Positions 52,134 through 61,525 of a DNA stretch of 64,000 nucleotides are shown in pieces. A program made the position numbers and the translations under genes. Source of the DNA: Pseudomonadales bacterium (GTDB taxonomy: Bacteria > Pseudomonadota > Gammaproteobacteria > Pseudomonadales > Pseudohongiellaceae). Location: positions 310,001 through 374,000 of the forward strand of contig JACKOJ010000001.1 of assembly GCA_024234325.1 (NCBI GenBank), read 5' to 3'. Within the stretch, counting starts at the first letter, position 1. Every line of letters starts with the position of its first letter. The notes beneath the pieces are model-generated. The model saw nothing but the letters and a program-made list of their open reading frames with translations. It had not been told where the DNA came from and made no database searches.

Positions 52134-53164
52134 GCCACAGCACTCAACTTGAAATTCGGGCTATCCCCGCCGGCCACCGCCTCGGCACGCACTTCCTGCC
52201 AGCGGTAACAGGCCACATCATGCCCCGGCGCAATTTCTTCAATGCCGGGCGGCGCACTCAGGCAGCCTTCCTGACGAAAGCGGCAGCGGTTCTCGAAACG
52301 GCAGCCCTTGGGCATGTCCAGCAGGCCTGGCACCATGCCGGGAATAATGGTGAGACGCGACTTGGGCGGCGTCTCCAGGCGCGGAATGGACTCCAGCAGG
52401 CCCCGGGTATACGGATGCGTGGGGTTGTCGAACAGATCGTAGACACTGCCGCGCTCGGCAATCTTGCCCGCGTACATCACCACCACGGAATTGGAGGTCT
52501 CGGCAATCACACCCAGGTCGTGGGTAATCAGAATCACCGACATGCCCAGGTCTTTCTGCAGCTCCTTGATCAGCTCCAGAATCTGGGCCTGAATGGTCAC
52601 GTCCAGGGCGGTGGTCGGTTCGTCTGCAATCAGCAGACGCGGCTGGCACACCAGCGCCATCGCAATCACCACGCGCTGCCGCATGCCACCGGAGAGCTGA
52701 TGGGGATATTCGCTCATGCGAATGTCCGGTGAGGGAATGCCCACCTTGTCGAGCATCTCGATGCCCTGACGAATGGCCTGCTCTTTGCTCACCTTGCGGT
52801 GCAGCAGAATCACTTCGGTCAACTGGCGTCCAATGGTATGCACGGGGTTCAGCGCCGTCATCGGTTCCTGGAACACCATGCCGATGCGGGCACCGCGAAT
52901 CTTCTGCATCTGGGCAATGCTGAGGTCTACCAGATTCTGCCCGTCGAGCAGAATCTGACCGCCCACAATCTCACCGACAGGCTGGGGCAGCAGACGCATG
53001 ATGGACAGCGCCGTCACGCTCTTGCCGCAACCGGATTCGCCGACAATGCCCAGGGTCTCGCCCTGCTTCACTTCAAAACTGACGTCATCCACCGCTCGCA
53101 CACGGCCCTCGTCCGTGTTGAACTCAGTCATCAGATTGTTAACGGAAAGAATGACGTCCGACAT
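52130..53164 (-). CDS. Peptide ABC transporter ATPase (OppD-like)
   Basis: 344 residues. Walker A GESGCGKSVTAL, signature LSGGMRQRVVIA, Walker B LLIADEPTTALD. The C-terminal extension PGLLDMPKGCRFENRCRF holds the Cys motif of the oligopeptide family. It starts five bases after the second binding-protein gene. The GGMRQR signature pattern marks the D-type subunit, and its partner has GGQRQR. Cytoplasmic face of the inner membrane. Confidence 0.92.
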   Translation of the reverse strand: MSDVILSVNNLMTEFNTDEGRVRAVDDVSFEVKQGETLGIVGESGCGKSVTALSIMRLLPQPVGEIVGGQILLDGQNLVDLSIAQMQKIRGARIGMVFQEPMTALNPVHTIGRQLTEVILLHRKVSKEQAIRQGIEMLDKVGIPSPDIRMSEYPHQLSGGMRQRVVIAMALVCQPRLLIADEPTTALDVTIQAQILELIKELQKDLGMSVILITHDLGVIAETSNSVVVMYAGKIAERGSVYDLFDNPTHPYTRGLLESIPRLETPPKSRLTIIPGMVPGLLDMPKGCRFENRCRFRQEGCLSAPPGIEEIAPGHDVACYRWQEVRAEAVAGGDSPNFKLSAVA

Positions 53165-53170
53165 AGAGGC

Positions 53171-55138
53171 CTACTGCTGCTTGTACTGATCGTAAACGTT
53201 GATCTGGGGTTCGAAACGCTGCCCGGAACGGCGCGCGGCCAGGGTTTCAGCCTTGATGTCTTCGTCTATCCAGTGCACGAAGGCATCTTCTGCGTAGCTG
53301 GAATATTTCACATTGAAATCGTCCGGCCAGCGCACCCAGCGCCAGGAGGCATGCCAGTAGAAGGGCTCGACAAAGCCGGGCACGAAGGAGGCATAGTCGT
53401 GATGCATCTGGGTCAGTTCGTGCGCCAGTGTGATCATTTCCTCCTTGTCGGAGGACGCCACGTAGCGCTCGATCATCTGATCCATCCGGAAGTCCGCCAC
53501 TTCTTCCATGTTGTTGGTCTGCACCTTGATCTTGCGGTTCGGATTGATGCTGCCGTCGGCAAGAAAGGCGTCATCGTAGGCGTTGTCCGAATGGTAGGTA
53601 TCCCAGTAACGCGGATACATCTCGATGCCATAGTTAAGCGCAATGAAATAGATGTCGTGCTGCTTCTCGTGCACCTTGCGCGAGCCTGCTGCAACGTCCA
53701 GCATCTCCAGGCGCAGCTCCAGCCCGGCCTTGATGGCCTCTTCCTTCAGAATAGAGAAAATATCGCGGTAGCGCTCGTAGTGGGTGGACAGCGTAAAGGC
53801 AAGACGTTCGCCCTCAGCGTTCATCAGAATGCCGTCGGGACCGCTGCGATCAAAACCGGCCTTGGCAAAATGCTCACGCGCCTTGGCAATGTCGAATTCC
53901 CGCGCCTTCACATTCGGATTGGTGAACTCCCCGTAGCCCTCCTCCGCCGAATTCAGGCGGGTGAAATCGCCCCGGAAATAACGCTCCAGCACCAGATCCC
54001 AGTTCGACGCATACTGAATGCCCAGACGCACCTCGACATTGTCCAGATGCGGACGCGCGGAGTTGATCCACAGCCCCCAGGGCGCGCGCGGCAGATCGTT
54101 GTAGAACTGTGCCTTCTCGATGTAACCCGCCTGCACGTCCGGGTCGTCATTCGGCAGACGCTCGTACCAGTAATCGGCGGTGCGAATCTTGAACTGGTCG
54201 AGGTCACCACGGCGGAAAGCTTCAAACTGATTCGCCGTATCGCGAATCACGTTGAAGTTGATGCGGTCCATATTGTAGCGGTTGCGGAAAAACTTCAGGT
54301 CCTGCGCCCACCAGTTCTCCACATGGGTCATCACGATATTGGTGCCCATGCGCACATTTTCCGGCTTGATCTCGTAGGCACCGGCAGTGGGCACAAAACG
54401 CCACTGATAGCGCTCGGTGAAATCCGGCCCCAGCTCCTTGTAGAAATGCTCGGCAGTGGGTGGAAACCCGAGCGCCAGGGCATCCATGTCCGGCTTGGCC
54501 TCGGTCATGGTCAGGGAAATGGTGTAGTCGTCGTATTTGGTGATATTGGTGTACTGGGTGCCGTACCAGTTCGCATACCAGGGTGCGTTCACATAGGGCG
54601 ACAGGTAGTAGAAGAAGGTGAACAGGAAATCGTCGGCGGTGATGGGCTCGCCGTCAGTAAAGCGGGCCCTGGGATTGATGCGCGCATACACCGTCTTGTT
54701 GGGCAAATCCACGGCCCATTCCGTAGCAATGGCCGGGTAGAACTCGAATTCGTTCGGGTGGCGATGGGCCAGGGTCAGATAAGTGTAATCCTGCAACCAG
54801 CGGCGGAACTCGCCGTTGGAATCGGGGCCGTCCGTGCGCAGGGTAGCCGGAAAATCGGGCATGAACTCGTATTGCGTGCCGCCCTTCTTCGCCTGCGGAG
54901 AGCCGATGTCCGACAGGCCCTCACCGTGTTCCCATACCAGATCGGCGGGAATATCCGCGGGCGTCTTGAAGGAATATTTCTCCGGGTTCGCGGCATAGAA
55001 GGCCTGGGCCTCCACCGTGATATCGCGCCCCGTGTCCTCGACGGACGGCGTACCGCTATCGCCACCACAGGCCACCAGGCCAAGTGTCAGCGCCAGCAGC
55101 GCCAAGGGCTGCCACGCCATGGACCTGCGCAGGATCAT
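53171..55138 (-). CDS. Peptide-binding lipoprotein, YejA-like (second of two paralogues)
   Basis: 655 residues. Lipoprotein signal with lipobox LGLVAC; the start may be the first Met (55138) or Met7. The mature part is a type-II SBP of the SBP_bac_5/YejA group: FMPDFPATLRTDGPDSNGEFRRWL, RWDLVLERYFRGDFTRL and WRWVRWPDDFNVKYSS. It has high similarity along its whole length to the preceding gene product. It overlaps that gene by four bases and is followed by the ATPases. It would hand oligopeptides, possibly of a different size or sequence class, to the same permease. Confidence 0.92.
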   Translation of the reverse strand: MILRRSMAWQPLALLALTLGLVACGGDSGTPSVEDTGRDITVEAQAFYAANPEKYSFKTPADIPADLVWEHGEGLSDIGSPQAKKGGTQYEFMPDFPATLRTDGPDSNGEFRRWLQDYTYLTLAHRHPNEFEFYPAIATEWAVDLPNKTVYARINPRARFTDGEPITADDFLFTFFYYLSPYVNAPWYANWYGTQYTNITKYDDYTISLTMTEAKPDMDALALGFPPTAEHFYKELGPDFTERYQWRFVPTAGAYEIKPENVRMGTNIVMTHVENWWAQDLKFFRNRYNMDRINFNVIRDTANQFEAFRRGDLDQFKIRTADYWYERLPNDDPDVQAGYIEKAQFYNDLPRAPWGLWINSARPHLDNVEVRLGIQYASNWDLVLERYFRGDFTRLNSAEEGYGEFTNPNVKAREFDIAKAREHFAKAGFDRSGPDGILMNAEGERLAFTLSTHYERYRDIFSILKEEAIKAGLELRLEMLDVAAGSRKVHEKQHDIYFIALNYGIEMYPRYWDTYHSDNAYDDAFLADGSINPNRKIKVQTNNMEEVADFRMDQMIERYVASSDKEEMITLAHELTQMHHDYASFVPGFVEPFYWHASWRWVRWPDDFNVKYSSYAEDAFVHWIDEDIKAETLAARRSGQRFEPQINVYDQYKQQ

Positions 55139-57099
55139 TGCAGCCCCCGGAACTGGTCGTACACTTCAATATGCGGCTCGAAGGTCTGGCCCTGACGACG
55201 CGCCGCCAGAATGCGCTCCTTCTCCCCGTCTTCCATCCAGAACGCAAACATCTCGAAGGGCTCGGTGGTGAAACGGAAATTGAAGCCTTCCGGCCAGTGT
55301 ACCCAGCGCCAGTAGGCGGTGCGGTAGTAGGTCTCGACGAAGCCCGGCGAGAACGAGGCATATTCCCAGGCGCGCTGCTGAATCATGTGAGACAGCTCGA
55401 TCATGCGCTCCTTGTCTTCGGAGTCGTCGTACTCCTCGATCCACTGGTCCAGTTCGTAGTCCGCCACTTCCTGAATATTGTTGGTCTGCGTCTTCACCTT
55501 GCGGTCCGGGTTCACGGAGCCGTCTTCGAGGAAGGCATCGTCATAGGCGTTGTCGGAATGGAAGTACTGCCAGTAGTCCGGGTACATGGACAGAGAGGGC
55601 GAGAAGCTGACGAAATAAATGTCGTGCTGGCGTTCCTGTACCTTGCGGAAGCCGGCCGCGCCGTCGAGGATCTCGATGCGGATTTCCAGCCCGGCCTTGA
55701 TCGCCTCTTCCTTCAGAATGGTGAACACGTCCGCGAAACGGTCGTAGTGCGTAGTGAGGGTGAACGCCAGGCGTTCGCCCTGGTCATTCACAAGAATGCC
55801 ATCCGGCCCCCTGCGGGTGAAACCGGCCTTGGCGAAGTATTCCTGGGCCTTCACGATATCGAAGGGACGCGGCTCGATATCGGTATTGGTGAACTCCGGG
55901 TAGCCGTCGTTCTGCGTGCGCAGGCGTTCCATATCACCGCGGAAATAATTGCGGATTACCAGATCCCAGTTCATCGCGTACTGGATGCCCAGGCGCACAT
56001 CCACATTGTCCAGCAGATGGCGCGAGGAGTTCATCCACAGCCCCCAGTTGCTGCGCGGGCCGCCGTTGTAGAACGTTACCTTGTCGATATAGCCCCCGGC
56101 GACATCGGGGTCGGAATCCGGCAGATTGTCGTACCACATCTCGGCAGTGGAGATGCGCATCATGTCGATATCGCCACGGCGGAAGGCTTCCCAGCGCTTG
56201 GCCGCATCACGAATCACGGTCAGGTTGATGCGATCGGTGTTGAACAGATAGCGCCAGTATTTGTTGTCCTTGGCCCACCAGTCCTTCTTGCGCTCCAGCA
56301 CCACGCGCACCCCCATGTCCAGATTCTTGTCGTCGATGGAATAGGCACCGGCGTGGGGTTCGTAGCGCCACTGGTAGCGCTCGGGATAATCCGGGCCCAG
56401 TTCCTTGTAGAAGTGCTGTGGTACCGGGGACAGGAACAGCGCATATTCCGCCATGTCCGGCTTGGCCGTGGTCATGGTGATGGAGAAGGTCAGATCGTCG
56501 TAACGGGTGATGTTGGTGTATTCGTTGCTGAAGTGGTTGTTGGAGAACGGGGCCTGAATGTACTCGGAGAGATAGAAGAAAAAGGCAAAGAGCTGATCGT
56601 CGGACGTAATGGGCTCGTCATCGGTCCAGCGGGCATTCGGGTTGATCTTGATGAAGACACGCTTGTTGGGCGCATCGATCGCCCAGCGCTCCGCAATGCC
56701 GGGAATATAGGCCTGGGTATTGGGGTGCGGAATCGCGTAGGTCATGCGGTAGTAGCCGCTGATCCAGGAGCGCGAGGAGAAATTCGAGTCAGGGCCGGTG
56801 AATCTCAAGGTAGGCGGATAGTCTTCAATCGTGTGGTAATAGGTACCGCCCTTCTTGGCGTCAGGAGAACCGATCTCGGGCTGGTCCATGCCATCGTCCC
56901 AGACCAGATCGGCGGGAATGTCGGCGGGGGTGGCGAAGGTAAACAGGTCCGGGTGCGCCGCGTAGTAGTCCTGCACTTCCTGGGTATTGTCGAGGCCGCT
57001 GTCCATCGCGGTGTCGGTCTGCTCACTGCCGCCGCCACAGGCGGTCAACAGGGCGGCAAGGGCCAGCAGGGCATACTTCAGGTGCTGTGCTGTCATCAT
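55135..57099 (-). CDS. Peptide-binding lipoprotein, YejA-like (first of two paralogues)
   Basis: 654 residues with lipobox LLTAC (Cys at about 21) after a short signal. The start is at the first of two adjacent Met codons (AGGAGACC upstream). It shares with the next gene product the segments TPADIPADLVW, GSPDAKKGGTYY, RVFIKINPNARWTDDEPIT, YFRGDMERLR and FSPGFVETYYRTAYWRWVHWPEGFNF. This is a YejA-type extracytoplasmic binding protein. The near end-to-end similarity of the two shows an in-operon gene duplication followed by divergence. Confidence 0.92.
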   Translation of the reverse strand: MMTAQHLKYALLALAALLTACGGGSEQTDTAMDSGLDNTQEVQDYYAAHPDLFTFATPADIPADLVWDDGMDQPEIGSPDAKKGGTYYHTIEDYPPTLRFTGPDSNFSSRSWISGYYRMTYAIPHPNTQAYIPGIAERWAIDAPNKRVFIKINPNARWTDDEPITSDDQLFAFFFYLSEYIQAPFSNNHFSNEYTNITRYDDLTFSITMTTAKPDMAEYALFLSPVPQHFYKELGPDYPERYQWRYEPHAGAYSIDDKNLDMGVRVVLERKKDWWAKDNKYWRYLFNTDRINLTVIRDAAKRWEAFRRGDIDMMRISTAEMWYDNLPDSDPDVAGGYIDKVTFYNGGPRSNWGLWMNSSRHLLDNVDVRLGIQYAMNWDLVIRNYFRGDMERLRTQNDGYPEFTNTDIEPRPFDIVKAQEYFAKAGFTRRGPDGILVNDQGERLAFTLTTHYDRFADVFTILKEEAIKAGLEIRIEILDGAAGFRKVQERQHDIYFVSFSPSLSMYPDYWQYFHSDNAYDDAFLEDGSVNPDRKVKTQTNNIQEVADYELDQWIEEYDDSEDKERMIELSHMIQQRAWEYASFSPGFVETYYRTAYWRWVHWPEGFNFRFTTEPFEMFAFWMEDGEKERILAARRQGQTFEPHIEVYDQFRGLQ

Positions 57100-57132
57100 G
57101 TCAAAGGTCTCCTGGGCGCTGAATCAGGACAT

Positions 57133-58206
57133 CTATTTGTAAAGGGTGAATTTTTTCGGGTCAAACGATTCCCGTATGGCCTCGCCGACGAACGTTACCA
57201 GTGTCAGCAGAACCACGAGCGTACCAAATGCCGACATCACGATCCAAGGTGCGGTGCGCAGGGTCTGCGTGCCCTGTTTGAGCAGCTCGCCAAGGCTCGG
57301 CGTGGGCGGCGGCAGGCCGAAACCCAGGAAATCGAGGGCCGTAATCGCGGAAATCGCGGACACAATGGTGAAGGGCATGAAGGTGACGAGGGTGGACAGT
57401 ACGTTGGGCAGAATGTGGCGGAACACGATGCGGGTGTTGGAGGCGCCGAGCACCCGGGCCGCCGCCACGTAGTCCCGCGACTTCTCCTTGTAGGTTTCCG
57501 TGCGCATGTAATAGGTCATGGACGTCCACGAGAACAGCACCATCACGCTGAGCAGAATCAGGATGCGCGCAAAAATGGTGAAACCGTCGGGAATCACCGA
57601 GAACACGATAATCACCATGTACAGGAAGGGAATATTGCTCCAGATTTCGATCAGGCGCTGGCTGAGAATATCGAACATGCCCCCCAGGTAGCCCATGGCA
57701 CAGCCCACCGCGACGCCGATCAGGTATACCGCCGCCATGAAGCCGATGGAAAAGATCAGGGCAATGCGGGTGCCGTAAAACAGCCTCGCCAGGATGTCCC
57801 GGCTGGTGGTGTCCGTGCCCAGATAGTGCTGTCGCTCCGCATTCGGCGCCTCGGGGCGGAAGATGCCGGAGCTGGCATCGTTCTCGAAGGGGCTGTAGGG
57901 AATCAGCGGCATCAGCACCCAGTTGTCCGAGCCGGTTTCCTCAAAATGCTGCTTCAGGTCGCGGTAATTGGTCTCGTAGGGATAATCGAGCCCGAAGTCG
58001 GTGCCGGGGTGAAAGGCACTGTAGGTGGGAAAATAGAGATCGCCCTCGTAACTGACCACCAGCGCCCGGTTATTGATCAGCATCTCACCCGCCAGTGACA
58101 GCAGCAGGAAACCCACCAGAATGAGGAAGCTGTAATAGCCGCGCTTGATCTCGCGGAAGCGGCGCAGTTTCTTGAGGGTCTGAGGATTGAGTTTGATCAG
58201 GCTCAT
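57133..58206 (-). CDS. Peptide ABC transporter permease (YejE-like)
   Basis: 357 residues with about six membrane helices. The N-terminal helix is followed by a periplasmic stretch of about 100 residues, as in YejE. LGTDTTSRDILARLFYG and the cytoplasmic EAA loop AARVLGASNTRIVFRHILPN are intact. It partners the YejB-like protein encoded nine bases upstream and takes peptides from the two binding lipoproteins. It ends in EAIRESFDPKKFT, as is common in YejE. Confidence 0.93.
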   Translation of the reverse strand: MSLIKLNPQTLKKLRRFREIKRGYYSFLILVGFLLLSLAGEMLINNRALVVSYEGDLYFPTYSAFHPGTDFGLDYPYETNYRDLKQHFEETGSDNWVLMPLIPYSPFENDASSGIFRPEAPNAERQHYLGTDTTSRDILARLFYGTRIALIFSIGFMAAVYLIGVAVGCAMGYLGGMFDILSQRLIEIWSNIPFLYMVIIVFSVIPDGFTIFARILILLSVMVLFSWTSMTYYMRTETYKEKSRDYVAAARVLGASNTRIVFRHILPNVLSTLVTFMPFTIVSAISAITALDFLGFGLPPPTPSLGELLKQGTQTLRTAPWIVMSAFGTLVVLLTLVTFVGEAIRESFDPKKFTLYK

Positions 58207-58215
58207 GGCAGCATC

Positions 58216-59232
58216 CTAGTTGAAGCGAATGCGCGGATCGACCAGCGCCACGAGAATGTCAGAGAGAATATTGCCGATCAGCAGCAACAGGCTGGCGAGA
58301 AACACCACGCCCATCACCACGGGGTAATCCCGGTCCACGATCGAGGTCAGCCCCAGCAGACCGAAGCCGTTGATGTCGAAAATGGTTTCGATCAGGAAGG
58401 AGCCGGACACCAGCAGGGTGATGTTCTGCCCGAAAGTCGTGGCAATCGGAATCATGGAGTTGCGCAGCGCATGGCCGGTCACGGCCTTGCGGAAGGACAC
58501 GCCCTTGGCGATGGCGGTGCGGATATAGTCCGAGGCCAGGTTGTCCATCAGATGGTTCTTCAGCAGCAGGGTCACCAGCGCGAAGCTGCCCATCATGTAG
58601 CAGACCAGCGGCAGGGCGGAGTGGGACGCCAGGTCCTTGATCTTGCCCCACAGGCTGAGGTCGTCAAACTGCAGGCTGACGAAGCCCCCCATGGGGAACC
58701 ACTCCAGGCGCACGGAAAAATACAAAAGCAGCAGCGAACCCAGCGCATAGCCGGGCACGGCATAGCCGATAAAGATGAGAATGGAACTGATATTGTCCAC
58801 CGCCGTCCGGTGCTTGATGGCCTTGACGATGCCCAAGGGGATACAGATGGCGTAGGTGAGAATGAGCGTGATGATGCCGTAGTACAGCGAGACCGGGAAG
58901 CGGCTGGCCATGACGTCCCACACCGGTTGGTTGTAGCGGTAGGAAGTGCCCAGGTCGCCCGTGACCACCTTGCCCACCCAATCCACGTAACTCTGCAGCA
59001 CCGGCTTGTCGAAGCCGTAGTATTCCCGCAGACGGTCTAGCTGCGCCTCGGACAGCGCCATGTTCTGGCCCACTGCGGCCCCGCGCCCGCCTCCGCCAGC
59101 CATCTGCGCTTCCATGATGGCGCGCTCGATTGGCCCGCCCGGCACCAGACGGGTAATGACGAACACGATAATCGTGATGCCAAGCAGCGTTGGGGGGATC
59201 AGCAGCAAACGGCGAAGGAAATAGTCACGCAT
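58216..59232 (-). CDS. Peptide ABC transporter permease (YejB-like)
   Basis: 338 residues with a first helix at LLLIPPTLLGITIIVFVI, then RLVPGGPIERAIMEAQMAGGG (a Gly-rich insertion) and five further helices. The EAA loop RTAIAKGVSFRKAVTGHALRNS is present. It is the first gene of this minus-strand operon (yejB-yejE-sbp-sbp-oppD-oppF). The weak ribosome binding site (AGAAAATTTGA) suggests modest translation. A sigma-54-like site is about 130 bases upstream. Confidence 0.93.
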   Translation of the reverse strand: MRDYFLRRLLLIPPTLLGITIIVFVITRLVPGGPIERAIMEAQMAGGGGRGAAVGQNMALSEAQLDRLREYYGFDKPVLQSYVDWVGKVVTGDLGTSYRYNQPVWDVMASRFPVSLYYGIITLILTYAICIPLGIVKAIKHRTAVDNISSILIFIGYAVPGYALGSLLLLYFSVRLEWFPMGGFVSLQFDDLSLWGKIKDLASHSALPLVCYMMGSFALVTLLLKNHLMDNLASDYIRTAIAKGVSFRKAVTGHALRNSMIPIATTFGQNITLLVSGSFLIETIFDINGFGLLGLTSIVDRDYPVVMGVVFLASLLLLIGNILSDILVALVDPRIRFN

Positions 59233-59359
59233 TCAAATTTTCTTGCCTGTTGGGCGGGTTGGCTTCCGCTTCAGTCTAGGGACCCGTGAGTGGATCGGTG
59301 TCATGGAACGGGTGAGCATACCCGTTTTTAAGTTCAGAACGAAGAATAATCCCTTTTCT

Positions 59360-59375
59360 TGCAGCTCGTATGCCA
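59360..59375 (-). promoter_or_regulatory. Candidate sigma-54 promoter of the YejB-type operon
   Basis: On the minus strand TGGCAT-ACGAG-CTGCA puts GG and GC exactly 12 bases apart, as in sigma-54 (-24/-12) sites, with two mismatches to TGGCAC-N5-TTGCA. The downstream leader to the yejB start would be about 115-120 bases. Single-site evidence only. Confidence 0.3.
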
Positions 59376-59516
59376 GCGCTCTGTCGCGAAACGGTCACAG
59401 AGCTGTCCCATCGATGTCACAGACGGACGTCACCATACCTGCGTCTGTGTTGTGTCTGTAACGACCTCTCTCTCCCGATCAACACAGCACCGCGAAAGAG
59501 GTGACTCTCTCATTCT

Positions 59517-59544
59517 ACGGCCACCCTGTGTGGCCGTTTTTTTT
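59517..59544 (+). terminator. Orphan rho-independent terminator on the plus strand
   Basis: ACGGCCAC (59517-59524) and GTGGCCGT (59530-59537) form a perfect 8-bp stem with a five-base loop, followed by a run of eight T's. It faces plus, but no plus-strand gene precedes it. On the minus strand no T-run follows the stem, so it does not serve the flanking operons. Confidence 0.85.
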
Positions 59545-59553
59545 GGCCCCGCG

Positions 59554-60502
<949 letters not shown>

Positions 60503-60510
<8 letters not shown>

Positions 60511-61525
60511 GATGCCCCCCAAGAGAGAGCTCGGCAGGCCGATGGGGGCTTTCAGGGTGCTGCAGCCAGCAGCGCGCATAATGAGCGTCGCCAACCGGAA
60601 AAAGCTGGGCGGGACGTTGCTGACAGATTCCCATGCTGTGCGGGCAGCGAGCCGCGTAGGCACACCCCACCGGTGGCGAGAACAGATCGGGCGGGCTGCC
60701 CTCGATCGGCCGCAGTTCGTGCTGCTGCTGGGGATCATTGCTGGGCATGGCTGCCTTCAGACCAACGGTGTAGGGATGGGAGGAACGATAGAACACATCC
60801 TCCACGCTGCCCGATTCCACAATGCGCCCTGCGTACATCACCGCCACTTCGTCCGCCATGCGCGCCACCACCCCCAGGTCGTGGGTAATCAGGATCAGCG
60901 CCATGCCGGTTTCGTTCTGCAGGTCCCGCAGCAGATCGAGAATCTGGGCCTGAATCGTCACGTCCAGCGCCGTGGTCGGTTCATCGGCAATCAATAGCGT
61001 GGGTTTGCAGGAAATCGCCATGGCGATCATCGCACGCTGCAACATGCCACCGGAAAACTCAAAGGGATACTGCTTCGCGCGGCGCGCCGCTTCCGGAATG
61101 CGCACCATCTCCAGCAGCTCCACAGCCCGCGCCCGCGCCTGGGCCGCGCTGTAGCCGCGATGCACCAGCAGCGGTTCGGCAATCTGGTCGCCGATGCTCA
61201 TGGTGGGGTTCAGGGACGACATCGGGTCCTGAAAGATCATGCCGATCTGTGCCCCGCGCACCTCGCGCCCATCGACGGTGGAACGGCCCAGTATCTCCTG
61301 CCCCCGCAATCGCGCACTGCCCTGCGTGATTCGCCCCGGCGGCATGGGAATCAGGCCCATCATCGCCTGCACGGTAACGGACTTGCCGCAGCCGGACTCC
61401 CCCACAATCGCCAGGGTCTTGCCGGCATCCACATGAAAGTCCACACCCCGCACAGCCTTCACGGTGCCCCCGTAGGTATCGAACTCCACGTGCAGATTTG
61501 AGACTTCGAGCAAAGGGCTTGTCAT
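60503..61525 (-). CDS. Peptide ABC transporter ATPase (OppD-like, second operon)
   Basis: 340 residues. Walker A GESGCGKSVTVQ, signature FSGGMLQRAMIA and Walker B LLIADEPTTALD. The C-terminal PPVGCAYAARCPHSMGIC is the oligopeptide-family Cys motif. The GGMLQR pattern identifies it as the D-type subunit. It begins inside the oppC stop (ATGA) and ends inside the oppF-like start, so the whole operon is translationally linked. Confidence 0.92.

Larger units (their letters stand above)
59233..59553. other. Gene-free 321-base region between the two peptide-transport operons
   Basis: No credible protein gene is seen; the longest plus ORF (59243-59461) has no ribosome binding site or coding-like composition. 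The region holds a sigma-54-like promoter candidate for the YejB operon and, on the plus strand, an orphan intrinsic terminator at 59517-59544. A non-coding RNA ending there is possible. Confidence 0.5.

Noticed and set aside
52799..58098. Very long open frames on the plus strand (798 and 1004 codons) opposite the binding-protein and permease genes
   Set aside because: They are exactly antisense to conserved minus-strand genes, have no signal for translation and low-complexity His/Gln/Gly-rich composition typical of reverse frames of GC-rich genes.
59243..59461. 72-codon plus-strand ORF in the region between the peptide operons
   Set aside because: No ribosome binding site and no coding-like composition; an RNA gene ending at the orphan terminator explains the region better.
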